A stretch of 6,452 bases of DNA, taken from assembly GCA_037440525.1 (NCBI GenBank), contig JBBITW010000195.1:1-6452 (forward strand), given 5' to 3'. Under the pieces are notes generated by a model that was not told the origin of the DNA, searched no databases, and was given only the letters and a program-made list of their open reading frames with translations. Source of the DNA: JBBITW01 sp037440525. Its GTDB lineage: Bacteria; Desulfobacterota; BSN033; UBA1163. Positions 1 to 6,376 of the stretch are shown here, piece after piece. Position 1 is the first letter of the stretch. Every line of letters starts with the position of its first letter. The position numbers and the translations under genes were made by a program.

Positions 1-33
1 CGGAATGACAGAAAAAGGAGACTCGGAATGACA
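1..33. repeat. Fragment of dispersed palindromic repeat
   Basis: CGGAATGACA occurs twice, at 1-10 and 24-33. The 12 bases at 22-33 (CTCGGAATGACA) are the exact reverse complement of 2817-2828 in the polX/DUF72 gap. The segment therefore looks like the end of a dispersed repeat cut by the window edge. No coding potential is visible. The family assignment rests on these short matches only. Confidence 0.6.
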
Positions 34-62
34 AACATGGCATAAACCTCATTGCAACACAG

Positions 63-96
63 CCCCAATGCATGGGGAGAGGGTTAGAGTGAGGGG
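63..96. repeat. Small hairpin plus G-rich repeat-like segment
   Basis: CCCCA (63-67) and TGGGG (73-77) are inverted repeats around a 5-nt centre. They run into a purine-rich tract at 74-96 containing GAGAGGG and GTGAGGGG. Tracts of this kind (CCCTCACCC...CCCTCTCCCC on the other strand) are a common intergenic motif in many bacterial genomes and often give spurious GERVRVRG-like peptides when translated. The first possible ATG of the following gene, at 68, lies in the hairpin centre, which argues that this stretch is not coding. Confidence 0.5.
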
Positions 97-154
97 TGAA
101 TCCTCTAATCCTTTTTGGCAACGAAATTTGAGAAGAACTTTAAATCTTTATCAA

Positions 155-1045
155 ATGAAATCTAATGAGATTCTAAGGGAAATCAAGGCTATTAAAGAAA
201 GGGTAAATCGGCTTTCAAGGGAGATTAAACACCTTAAAGCCATTTCACTCGAGGATTCATCCTCTGTGGAGAGACTCCTTGGCACAAGGGGGATAAAGGT
301 ATTTAGAAAGAATCCTACAGACCAATTGTTCTTCCCTCCAAACATTTCTGAAGAACATAAGAGAAAATTTTATGAAATGATGAAGAGATACTCCTTTCGC
401 CTTGTCCTTCGGGATATGATAAAGAATCAGGACCAATTTCGTATAGAAGATTTGATTCACTATTGTTCTCCAAATGTAGTCAGGCGATATTGTGATATAC
501 TTCATGATATGGGTATCATTATAAATGCTGGAAATGGAAAATATAGAATTAGGGTTTCACCCCTATACAGTTTTGGACCAACCCTCGAATGGTTCATTTC
601 TGAGATGTTTAAGAGGGAATTCTCCTCGCCATCGCTCTATGGTGTGAGTTTAAAGAAGCTTCCTGCTGGTGGGGACTACGATGTTATTTCATCCTGGGAT
701 CAGAGGCTTGTCTATGTTGAGGTAAAATCATCCCCGCCAAAAGGTGTTGAGATAGGAGAGATATCAACATTCTTTCAAAGGGTGGAGGAACTTCTACCTG
801 AAGTAGCAATCCTGTTTAACGATACACAACTGAGGATGAAGGATAAACTTGTGGTGATGTTTGAGGAGGAGCTCAGGAAGAGATACGGTGAGGAGTTTAA
901 AAAGATATATCCTGTAGAGAGGCTCCATGGAGAGCTTTTCCAGATTCAGCATCGTATATTCATTGTGAATAGCAAAAAGGATGTCGTTGAGAATTTTCAG
1001 ATATGTCTTAAGGACTATCTCCGAAAGGGAGGTAAAGTTATATGA
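155..1045 (+). CDS. Unnamed protein: coiled coil, probable winged helix and PD-(D/E)XK nuclease-like domain
   Basis: I do not recognise a named family. Residue numbers below count from the longest frame, which starts at 68. Residues 30-60 are charged and heptad-like, so probably a short coiled coil. Residues 105-165 read as a winged helix: helices, then a recognition-like helix around SPNVVRRYCDILHDMGI, then a GNGKYRIRV wing. Residues 172-222 resemble a PD-(D/E)XK nuclease core, with a helix carrying E174/E179, GGDYDV (D203, D205) and VYVEVKSS (E218, K220). A helix with Q237 follows. The role in DNA cleavage or repair is inferred. I chose the ATG at 155 (residue 30) because the first 12 or so residues from the ATG at 68 come from a repeat-like tract. 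The ATG at 155 has no clear Shine-Dalgarno. The stop overlaps the polX start as ATGA, so the two genes are probably co-transcribed and coupled. Confidence 0.8.
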   Translation: MKSNEILREIKAIKERVNRLSREIKHLKAISLEDSSSVERLLGTRGIKVFRKNPTDQLFFPPNISEEHKRKFYEMMKRYSFRLVLRDMIKNQDQFRIEDLIHYCSPNVVRRYCDILHDMGIIINAGNGKYRIRVSPLYSFGPTLEWFISEMFKREFSSPSLYGVSLKKLPAGGDYDVISSWDQRLVYVEVKSSPPKGVEIGEISTFFQRVEELLPEVAILFNDTQLRMKDKLVVMFEEELRKRYGEEFKKIYPVERLHGELFQIQHRIFIVNSKKDVVENFQICLKDYLRKGGKVI

Positions 1046-2766
1046 AGAACAGGGAGCTTTCAGAGCTATTCGATAAGATGGCAAACATCCTTGAGTTTAA
1101 AGGAGAGAATCCTTTTAAGGTCAGTGCATATAGAAAGGCATCAAGAATACTTGGCGATCTAACGCAGGACATAGAGGAGATCTCTGCCAAAGGAGGGCTA
1201 AGGTCAATTCCAGGTATTGGTGAGGGAATGGCAGAAAAGATTGAGGAGTATCTCAGTACTGGAAGAATATCAAAATACGAAGAGATAAGAAGTGGTATCT
1301 CCGACGAATTGATCTCCATTATGGAGATTCCAGGAATGGGTCCAAAGACCCTTTCGTTGATCCATAAAGAGAAGGGGATTGATAGCCTTTCAAAACTTGA
1401 GAGAGCACTGGAGGATGGATCCCTTCTCGATCTATTTGGTATGGGTGAGAAGAAGATAGAGAACATAAAGCGTGGTATCCAGCTTCTCAGGCAGAGCAAG
1501 GGAAGGATGAACCTCGGGATGGCCTTTCCAATAGCAAAAAGGATTGTTGAGGCATTGAGGGAGAAGACAGGGTCAAAGAAGATTGAGTGGGCTGGCTCAC
1601 TTCGTAGGATGAAGGAAAGCATTGGAGACATAGATATACTGGCTACAGGAGAGAATCGTGAGAAGATCATTAATGCCTTTACACATCTTTCAGAGGTCAA
1701 GGAGGTACTGGCAAAAGGAGAGACAAAGGCATCGGTGATTGTTGAGGGTGGCCTTCAGATAGACCTGAGGGTTGTGGAGGAGGATTCCTATGGCGCTGCC
1801 CTTCAGTACTTTACTGGATCAAAGGCCCATAATATCCACCTGAGGGGGATAGCAAAGGCAAAAGGGATAAAGATCAACGAATATGGGGTATTTAAAGGTG
1901 ATAAAAAGATCGGAGGAAAGGATGAGAAGGACGTCTATGAGGCACTTGGAATGCTCTGGATCGAGCCTGAACTTCGTGAGGATCGTGGAGAGGTTGAGGC
2001 CTCCCAGAAGAGGAAACTTCCCAGATTGGTTGATGAATCAGAAATAAAGGGTGATCTTCATGTCCACTCCAAATGGAGTGACGGGTCATCTTCGATTGAG
2101 GAGATTGCGAGGATGGCACAGAAGAGGGGATACCAGTATATTGCAATTTGTGATCACACAAAATCCCTCAAAATAACACACGGACTTGATGAATCCAGGT
2201 TGATAAAACAGATGGAGGAGATTGATCGAATAAATGAAAAGATGAAAGGCTTTAGAATCCTTAAAGGAACAGAGGTTGATATCCTCAATGATGGAAGCCT
2301 TGATATTTCAGAGAAGGTCCTGCGAAAGCTCGACATTGTCGTCGCAGCAATCCATAGTGGATTTAAACAGAGCCGCGATAAGATGACAAAGAGGATTATC
2401 AGGGCCATAGAAAACCCATTTGTTGATATTATTGCTCACCCTTCTGGAAGGCTCATAGGGGCAAGGGATCCCTATGAAGTTGAGATAGAGGAATTGATGG
2501 AGTCTGCAAAGAAGTTCCAGAAATGCCTTGAGATCAACGCATATTTTGAACGTCTCGATCTGGATGATATCCGTTCGAGAAAGGCAAAGGAGATGGGAAT
2601 AAGAATCGGGATAGGGACAGATGCCCATCACCTTGACCAGATGTGGATGATGAGTCTTGGGGTGGCTGTTGCACGAAGGGGCTGGCTCGAGAGTGGTGAT
2701 GTTCTGAATACACTTTCTATTGAAGAGATTTTAAAATGGTTTCATAGAAGAAAGGGCTCTGAGTAG
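1042..2766 (+). CDS. polX: DNA polymerase X family protein with PHP nuclease domain
   Basis: This is a cytosolic repair polymerase of the bacterial PolX type, which fills short gaps in base-excision-like repair. Its PHP domain is known in relatives to provide metal-dependent 3'-5' exonuclease activity and, in some, AP-endonuclease activity. At 574 residues it matches typical full-length bacterial PolX. Residues 1-150 hold helix-hairpin-helix motifs (SIPGIGEGMAEKI at 55-67, EIPGMGPKTL at 95-104, LFGMGEKKIENI at 131-142). The nucleotidyltransferase core has GSLRR (185-189), GDIDIL with D196 and D198, and a third carboxylate D241 in QIDLRV. The PHP domain from about 336 is intact: DLHVHSKWSDG (H340, H342, D347), DH at 371-372, E411, H438, H466, GTDAHH (D527, H529). 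The ATG lies 9 nt after AAAGGGAGG (1025-1032) and overlaps the upstream stop by 4 nt, pointing to coupling with the nuclease-like gene. Confidence 0.97.
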   Translation: MKNRELSELFDKMANILEFKGENPFKVSAYRKASRILGDLTQDIEEISAKGGLRSIPGIGEGMAEKIEEYLSTGRISKYEEIRSGISDELISIMEIPGMGPKTLSLIHKEKGIDSLSKLERALEDGSLLDLFGMGEKKIENIKRGIQLLRQSKGRMNLGMAFPIAKRIVEALREKTGSKKIEWAGSLRRMKESIGDIDILATGENREKIINAFTHLSEVKEVLAKGETKASVIVEGGLQIDLRVVEEDSYGAALQYFTGSKAHNIHLRGIAKAKGIKINEYGVFKGDKKIGGKDEKDVYEALGMLWIEPELREDRGEVEASQKRKLPRLVDESEIKGDLHVHSKWSDGSSSIEEIARMAQKRGYQYIAICDHTKSLKITHGLDESRLIKQMEEIDRINEKMKGFRILKGTEVDILNDGSLDISEKVLRKLDIVVAAIHSGFKQSRDKMTKRIIRAIENPFVDIIAHPSGRLIGARDPYEVEIEELMESAKKFQKCLEINAYFERLDLDDIRSRKAKEMGIRIGIGTDAHHLDQMWMMSLGVAVARRGWLESGDVLNTLSIEEILKWFHRRKGSE

Positions 2767-2786
2767 ACTAAATTGAGCGATTTTGG

Positions 2787-2870
2787 ATTGTCATTGCGAG
2801 GCAATCTCTACCGAATTGTCATTCCGAGCGAAGCGAGGAATCTATAAGATTGCCAAGCCCTTTGCAATGA
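2787..2870. repeat. Degenerate palindromic repeat element (MITE/REP-like)
   Basis: Two related heads occur in tandem: ATTGTCATTGCGAG (2787-2800) and ATTGTCATTCCGAG (2815-2828), differing at one base and offset by 28. The outer parts are inverted: TCATTGC (2791-2797) pairs with GCAATGA (2864-2870), and GGCAATCT (2800-2807) with AGATTGCC (2847-2854). A self-complementary core sits at 2821-2841. The arrangement resembles the short palindromic repeats scattered through many environmental bacterial genomes. There is no transposase or ORF. The element fills most of the 140-bp gap between polX and the DUF72 gene. Confidence 0.75.
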
Positions 2871-2906
2871 TTTTTATGTAAAATACAGTTTGGGATTCAG
2901 TATATC

Positions 2907-3707
2907 ATGATAAAGATAGGGACAAGTGGTTTTTCCTTTCCCGATTGGAAGGGAACAGTCTATCCTGTTGGCCTTCGAGAAAGGGATATGTTATCCTTTT
3001 ATGAAAGGGAGCTCGGATTCAGTGCGCTCGAAATAAACTTTACTTATTATACACTTCCTTCTCAGAAGAGTTTCCAGGCTATGTCAAAGAAGACCTCCAG
3101 AGGTTTTGAATTTGTTGTAAAGGCCTACAAGGGATTGACCCATGAGATAAGGGATAAGGAGACAGGGAAGATGGTGGAGAATAAAGAGGTATTTAAAAAA
3201 TTCAAATATAGCCTCATTCCATTCATTGAGGAGGGAAAGCTTGCCTGTATCCTTGCCCAGTTCCCTTATGGCTTCTTTCCCAATCGCCCGAATTTAGATT
3301 ACCTTCAGCTTTTTAAAGGAGAGATGGAGGATATCCCTCTGGTCTTGGAGTTTCGCAATCAGATGTGGCTAAAAGAGGAGACCTTCCAGTTTTTAAAAAG
3401 GAATGGGATTGGATTCTGTGTTGTCGATGAACCAAAACTTCCAAAACTTATGCCCTATATCCCGAGGGCAACTTCAGAGATTGGCTATTTTAGATTTCAT
3501 GGTCGGAATCCGAATTGGTTCAATGTTCCTACCTCTGTGAGATATGATTATCTCTATAGTGAAAAGGAATTGAATGAGTTTGTCCCTGATATAAAGGATA
3601 TATCCAAGAGGACACAAAAGACAATGGTCTTTTTCAACAACTGTCATGCAGGCTCAGCAGCCAAAAATGCTATTCAGATGGCGAGGCTTCTGATGGATAA
3701 GAATTGA
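2907..3707 (+). CDS. DUF72 (YecE-type) protein, probable TIM-barrel fold
   Basis: The protein belongs to the DUF72/UPF0759 family, whose structures are TIM-barrel-like and whose biochemical role is unsettled; it should be cytosolic. The sequence carries the family signposts in order: IGTSGFSFPDWKG with YP (4-20), LEINFTYYTLPS (41-52), FEFVVKAYKGLTH (67-79), ACILAQFPYGF (113-123), LVLEFRNQMW (145-154), CVVDEP (171-176), YFRFHGRNPNWF (194-205), YDYLYSEKEL (213-222) and VFFNNCHAGSAAKNA (241-255). At 266 residues it is of normal length. MIKIGTSGF is the usual family N-terminus, so the ATG at 2907 is secure even though no Shine-Dalgarno precedes it. It lies 33 bp upstream of hisI on the same strand and is probably co-transcribed with it. 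Nothing visible ties it to histidine synthesis. Confidence 0.95.
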   Translation: MIKIGTSGFSFPDWKGTVYPVGLRERDMLSFYERELGFSALEINFTYYTLPSQKSFQAMSKKTSRGFEFVVKAYKGLTHEIRDKETGKMVENKEVFKKFKYSLIPFIEEGKLACILAQFPYGFFPNRPNLDYLQLFKGEMEDIPLVLEFRNQMWLKEETFQFLKRNGIGFCVVDEPKLPKLMPYIPRATSEIGYFRFHGRNPNWFNVPTSVRYDYLYSEKELNEFVPDIKDISKRTQKTMVFFNNCHAGSAAKNAIQMARLLMDKN

Positions 3708-3728
3708 GGCCTTTAAGAGATTGGAAAT

Positions 3729-3736
3729 AAAGGAGG
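3729..3736 (+). promoter_or_regulatory. Ribosome binding site fixing the GTG start of hisI
   Basis: AAAGGAGG is a near-perfect Shine-Dalgarno. It ends only 4 nt before GTG at 3741, closer than usual. No in-frame ATG lies nearer than residue 27, inside a conserved motif, so GTG is the only sensible start. Confidence 0.75.
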
Positions 3737-3740
3737 CGTT

Positions 3741-4118
3741 GTGATTGAGATTGATTTTAAGAAAGGTGATGGGCTTTTACCAGTCATAATCCAGGATGAA
3801 AAGACAAATGAGGTCTTGATGCTGGGTTATATGAATAGAGAAGCCCTGAATAGGACAATAGAAACAGGAAGGGTTTCGTTCTTCTCGAGATCCCGAAAAA
3901 GGCTATGGCTGAAGGGAGAGACATCAGGCCATTTCCAGGAGGTCAGGGCTATATTTCTCGATTGTGATGGGGATACAATTTTGATCAAAGTCAATCAATT
4001 GGGTGGGGCTGCGTGCCACACAGGTTTTCGAAGCTGTTTTCATCACCGTTATGAGAATGGGGAGTGGAGGATTTGCGGAGAGAAAATCTTTGATCCAAAG
4101 GAGGTATATGGAGAGTGA
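3741..4118 (+). CDS. hisI: Phosphoribosyl-AMP cyclohydrolase
   Basis: HisI catalyses the third step of histidine biosynthesis, opening the adenine ring of PR-AMP to give ProFAR, in the cytosol. The 125 residues correspond to the cyclohydrolase domain alone, without the fused HisE pyrophosphohydrolase seen in enterobacteria. Motifs are GLLPVIIQD (11-19), VLMLGYMNREAL (25-36), SFFSRSRKRLWLKGETSGH (46-64), the metal-binding DCDGD (74-78; D74, D76, D78 for Mg and C75 probably for Zn) and GAACHTGFRSCFHH (89-102) with C92 and C99 as the other zinc-type cysteines. All expected catalytic features are present. Translation starts at GTG. The TGA stop overlaps the GTG start of hisG, so the two are coupled. 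PR-ATP pyrophosphohydrolase (HisE) must be encoded elsewhere. Confidence 0.97.
   Translation: MIEIDFKKGDGLLPVIIQDEKTNEVLMLGYMNREALNRTIETGRVSFFSRSRKRLWLKGETSGHFQEVRAIFLDCDGDTILIKVNQLGGAACHTGFRSCFHHRYENGEWRICGEKIFDPKEVYGE
4097..4104 (+). promoter_or_regulatory. Ribosome binding site for the GTG start of hisG
   Basis: AAAGGAGG, identical to the hisI site, lies inside the end of hisI and 10 nt before GTG at 4115. The ATG at 4108 is out of frame with hisG and reaches a stop within about 15 codons, so it is not the start. Confidence 0.7.
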
Positions 4119-4987
4119 AACTTCTAAAGCTTGGTATTCCAAAGGGAAGTCTTGAGAATGCAACAATTGAATTATTCAAGAAATCAGGATGGAAAATTAC
4201 AGTAAGCTCCAGAAGTTATTTCCCTTTCGTGGATGATGATGAAATTCGTTGCACACTGGTAAGGGCCCAGGAGATGTCGAGGTTTGTCGAGATGGGCACA
4301 CTCGATGTGGGTCTGACAGGGAAGGACTGGATCTTAGAGAATGGTTCTGATGTTGTTGTAGTGCAGGATTTAATCTATTCTAAGATGAGCACCTCTCCTG
4401 CTCGCTGGGTGCTGGTAGTGGCTGAGGAATCTCCTATTAAGACAATTGCAGACCTTGAAGGGAAAAAGATATATACAGAACTTGTGAACTTCACAAAGAG
4501 ATACTTTGCTGAAAAAGGGATTAATGTCAATGTGGAGTTTTCCTGGGGGGCTACAGAGGGAAAGGTGATTGAAGGTCTATGTGATGCAATTGTTGAGGTT
4601 ACAGAGACAGGTAGCACCCTCAGGGCAAATAAACTGAGGATTGTGGAGGAACTTCTTGAGACAAACCCACAGCTCATTGCAAACAGAGAGTCATATAATG
4701 ATCCATGGAAGAAGGAGAAGATTGATCAGATATCACTACTCCTTCAGGGAGCACTTAGGGCAGAGGGTATGGTAGGCCTTAAGATGAATGTCTCAGCAAA
4801 TGACCTTAAGAGTGTAATTGAGATACTTCCATGTATTACAGCCCCTACGATATCAAACCTCTTCGAGTCAGACTGGTTTGCCGTAGAGGTGATGGTCTCT
4901 GAGAAGGTAGTTCGTGAGCTTATTCCCCAATTGATAAAGAGGGGTGCTGTCGGGATTATTGAATATCCACTTAACAAGGTTATATGA
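4115..4987 (+). CDS. hisG: ATP phosphoribosyltransferase, long form with regulatory domain
   Basis: HisG catalyses the first and committed step of histidine biosynthesis, joining ATP and PRPP to give phosphoribosyl-ATP. At 290 residues this is the long form, which carries its own histidine-sensing C-terminal domain and does not need HisZ. The catalytic part shows LGIPKGSLENATIELF (6-21), VRAQEMSRFVEMGTLDVGLT (49-68) and the PRPP loop EVTETGSTLRAN (161-172). Residues from about 219 to the end form the ACT-like regulatory domain (GLKMNVSANDLKSVIEILPC ... AVGIIEYPLNKVI). Feedback inhibition by histidine is expected from the family, not shown here. The GTG start overlaps the hisI TGA by 4 nt (GTGA). 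It is the last gene of the rightward run and converges on the methyltransferase gene. Confidence 0.97.
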   Translation: MKLLKLGIPKGSLENATIELFKKSGWKITVSSRSYFPFVDDDEIRCTLVRAQEMSRFVEMGTLDVGLTGKDWILENGSDVVVVQDLIYSKMSTSPARWVLVVAEESPIKTIADLEGKKIYTELVNFTKRYFAEKGINVNVEFSWGATEGKVIEGLCDAIVEVTETGSTLRANKLRIVEELLETNPQLIANRESYNDPWKKEKIDQISLLLQGALRAEGMVGLKMNVSANDLKSVIEILPCITAPTISNLFESDWFAVEVMVSEKVVRELIPQLIKRGAVGIIEYPLNKVI

Positions 4988-5025
4988 GTTTGCTATTGAG
5001 AAGAGCTCTGAGGAAGTCCTGAAAT

Positions 5026-5083
5026 GACTGGGGAGGTAGGGTTCCAAACCCTTCGAATGCATTCCCACCCCACCTCCCCAGTC
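5026..5083. terminator. Nested palindrome at convergent gene ends, possible bidirectional terminator
   Basis: A perfect 12-bp inverted repeat (GACTGGGGAGGT at 5026-5037, ACCTCCCCAGTC at 5072-5083) extends to 15 of 16 pairs with one A-C mismatch. Inside sit a hairpin, AGGGTT-CCA-AACCCT (5038-5052), and a perfect 10-bp palindrome, GAATGCATTC (5055-5064). The inner hairpin competes with the extended outer stem. The right arm touches the stop codon of the leftward methyltransferase gene. Neither strand has a T-run after the stem, so it is not a classical intrinsic terminator. Its place between converging genes suggests a transcription barrier. A dispersed repeat or a structured RNA are alternatives. 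Confidence 0.4.
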
Positions 5084-5090
5084 TATAGAC
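5081..5090. repeat. Perfect 10-bp palindrome at the rlmD stop
   Basis: GTCTATAGAC reads the same on both strands and overlaps the last two sense codons and the TAG stop of the methyltransferase gene, and the right arm of the larger palindrome. It could be chance or part of the same structured element. Confidence 0.5.
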
Positions 5091-6351
5091 TCAATAAGCC
5101 TACAAGTTCCATATGATATGTCTGTGGAAACATATCGATTAGATTCAGGGCTTTTAGTCTATAGTTACTTTTGATAATAAGACCAAGGTCTCGTGAGAAG
5201 GTTGTTGGCTCACATGAGATATAGATAATCCTTTTTGCTCCTAATCCTAAAATCTCCTCCAGCACCCCCAGGCAACCTGCCCTCGGAGGGTCAAGGGTGA
5301 TAAGATCAAATCTTCCCTTTTTCAGGTTTGGAAGGATATCATCAACCCTTCCCTTAATCCATTCACAGTTGTCTATGGAATTATTTTTTGCATTGAAGAT
5401 TGCATCCTCAATGCAAAATGGATTCTCTTCCACCCCCGTAACCTCCTTTGCCACCATTGCCAGAGGAAGGGTTATATTTCCAACACCAGAATAGAGATCA
5501 AGGACATTCTTTTCTCCTTCAAGGAATTCGAGGATAGTATTTATCAGTCTCAGGTTCTGTTTAAGGTTTACCTGAAAGAAACTCTCAGGTGATACACGAA
5601 ATGTGAGATTTATATTTCTTCCATGTGGATTGAGGTCGATCTTAAATTTCAAATCAGTATCTCCCCATAAAATATCCCTTCCCCGATATATACCCACCAG
5701 ACCCTTAATGAATGGGTTTCCCTGGAGGTTTTTAAAAAGATTATCCTTGTTATGGCTTAAAGAATGGAGTTTAAAAACAACAACACCCTTACCTTCATAT
5801 GGTGAGACCCTGATCTCAAATCCTTCTGCCTTTGGTAGAAATGGGATTATTTCTCTAATTGATTTGATAATACTGTTGACCAGGGGGTGAGAGATTGGAC
5901 ATTGTTCTATATCAATTATTTCATGGGATCTCTCCTTATAGTAACCCACAAGATTATCCTTTATCTTCAACTGTATTCTGAGACGGTAGCCATAAATGTC
6001 AGGGGAGGGGAATATGTTAATTGCAGGAGTCTCTTTTAACCCTCCTATTCTATTGAGGATATCCTTAAGAATATCTATCTTCAATTTCTGCTGGAATGGA
6101 TAATCTATATGTTGCCAGTGGCAACCCCCGCATTTACCAAAGTACGAACAGAGGGGATTGACCCTATATGGTGATGGTTTAATAAGTCTTTTTATTCTTC
6201 CAATGGAATGGTTTTTTCTATCTTCGATAATCTCTATCTCTGCCTCGTCACCGCTAACAGAGTAAGGGATGAATACCACCTTTCCATTTATCCTGGAGAC
6301 ACCATATCCCTTAAATGCCATTGATTCAATATGGGTAAAAATCTTTTTCAT
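5083..6351 (-). CDS. rlmD: 23S rRNA (uracil-5-)-methyltransferase, RlmD/RumA type
   Basis: A SAM-dependent enzyme of the TrmA/RlmC/RlmD family, which makes 5-methyluridine in RNA; RlmD modifies U1939 of E. coli 23S rRNA. Residue numbers count from a TTG at 6387. A TRAM-like RNA-binding domain spans about 14-70. The 4Fe-4S cysteines are C80, C86, C89 and C163, with the first three spaced as in E. coli RumA. FFQVN (Q272), the SAM loop VLDLYSGVGNITLPLA (295-310), DPPRAG (D366), ISCEP with nucleophile C392, and TYHMELV with base E427 are all present. The D366-C392-E427 spacing equals that of RumA. The 23S rRNA target rather than tRNA fits the iron-sulfur site, but RlmC/RlmCD specificity cannot be excluded. 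I chose the ATG at 6351 because MKKIFTHIESMAFKGYGV looks like the normal family start; the 12 residues from TTG do not. Neither start has a good Shine-Dalgarno. Confidence 0.93.
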   Translation of the reverse strand: MKKIFTHIESMAFKGYGVSRINGKVVFIPYSVSGDEAEIEIIEDRKNHSIGRIKRLIKPSPYRVNPLCSYFGKCGGCHWQHIDYPFQQKLKIDILKDILNRIGGLKETPAINIFPSPDIYGYRLRIQLKIKDNLVGYYKERSHEIIDIEQCPISHPLVNSIIKSIREIIPFLPKAEGFEIRVSPYEGKGVVVFKLHSLSHNKDNLFKNLQGNPFIKGLVGIYRGRDILWGDTDLKFKIDLNPHGRNINLTFRVSPESFFQVNLKQNLRLINTILEFLEGEKNVLDLYSGVGNITLPLAMVAKEVTGVEENPFCIEDAIFNAKNNSIDNCEWIKGRVDDILPNLKKGRFDLITLDPPRAGCLGVLEEILGLGAKRIIYISCEPTTFSRDLGLIIKSNYRLKALNLIDMFPQTYHMELVGLLSL

Positions 6352-6376
6352 ATTTTTAAGATAGCATGCCCATGGG

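Noticed and set aside
1038..1700. A 220-codon open frame on the minus strand opposite the polX start
   Set aside because: It lies entirely antisense to the clearly conserved helix-hairpin-helix and polymerase regions of polX, and its serine- and proline-rich translation is typical of an antisense shadow.
4375..5068. Minus-strand open frames of 66-100 codons opposite the hisG end
   Set aside because: They are antisense to conserved HisG sequence, show no family motif, and overlap the non-coding palindrome.
5038..5083. Possible tRNA-like sequence (GGTTCC and TTCGAA motifs next to CCCCA)
   Set aside because: No cloverleaf can be drawn: there is no D-arm, anticodon arm or 7-bp acceptor stem with correct spacing.
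5603..5890. A 95-codon plus-strand open frame inside the methyltransferase region
   Set aside because: It is antisense to the well-supported rlmD gene and has no recognisable domain or ribosome binding site.
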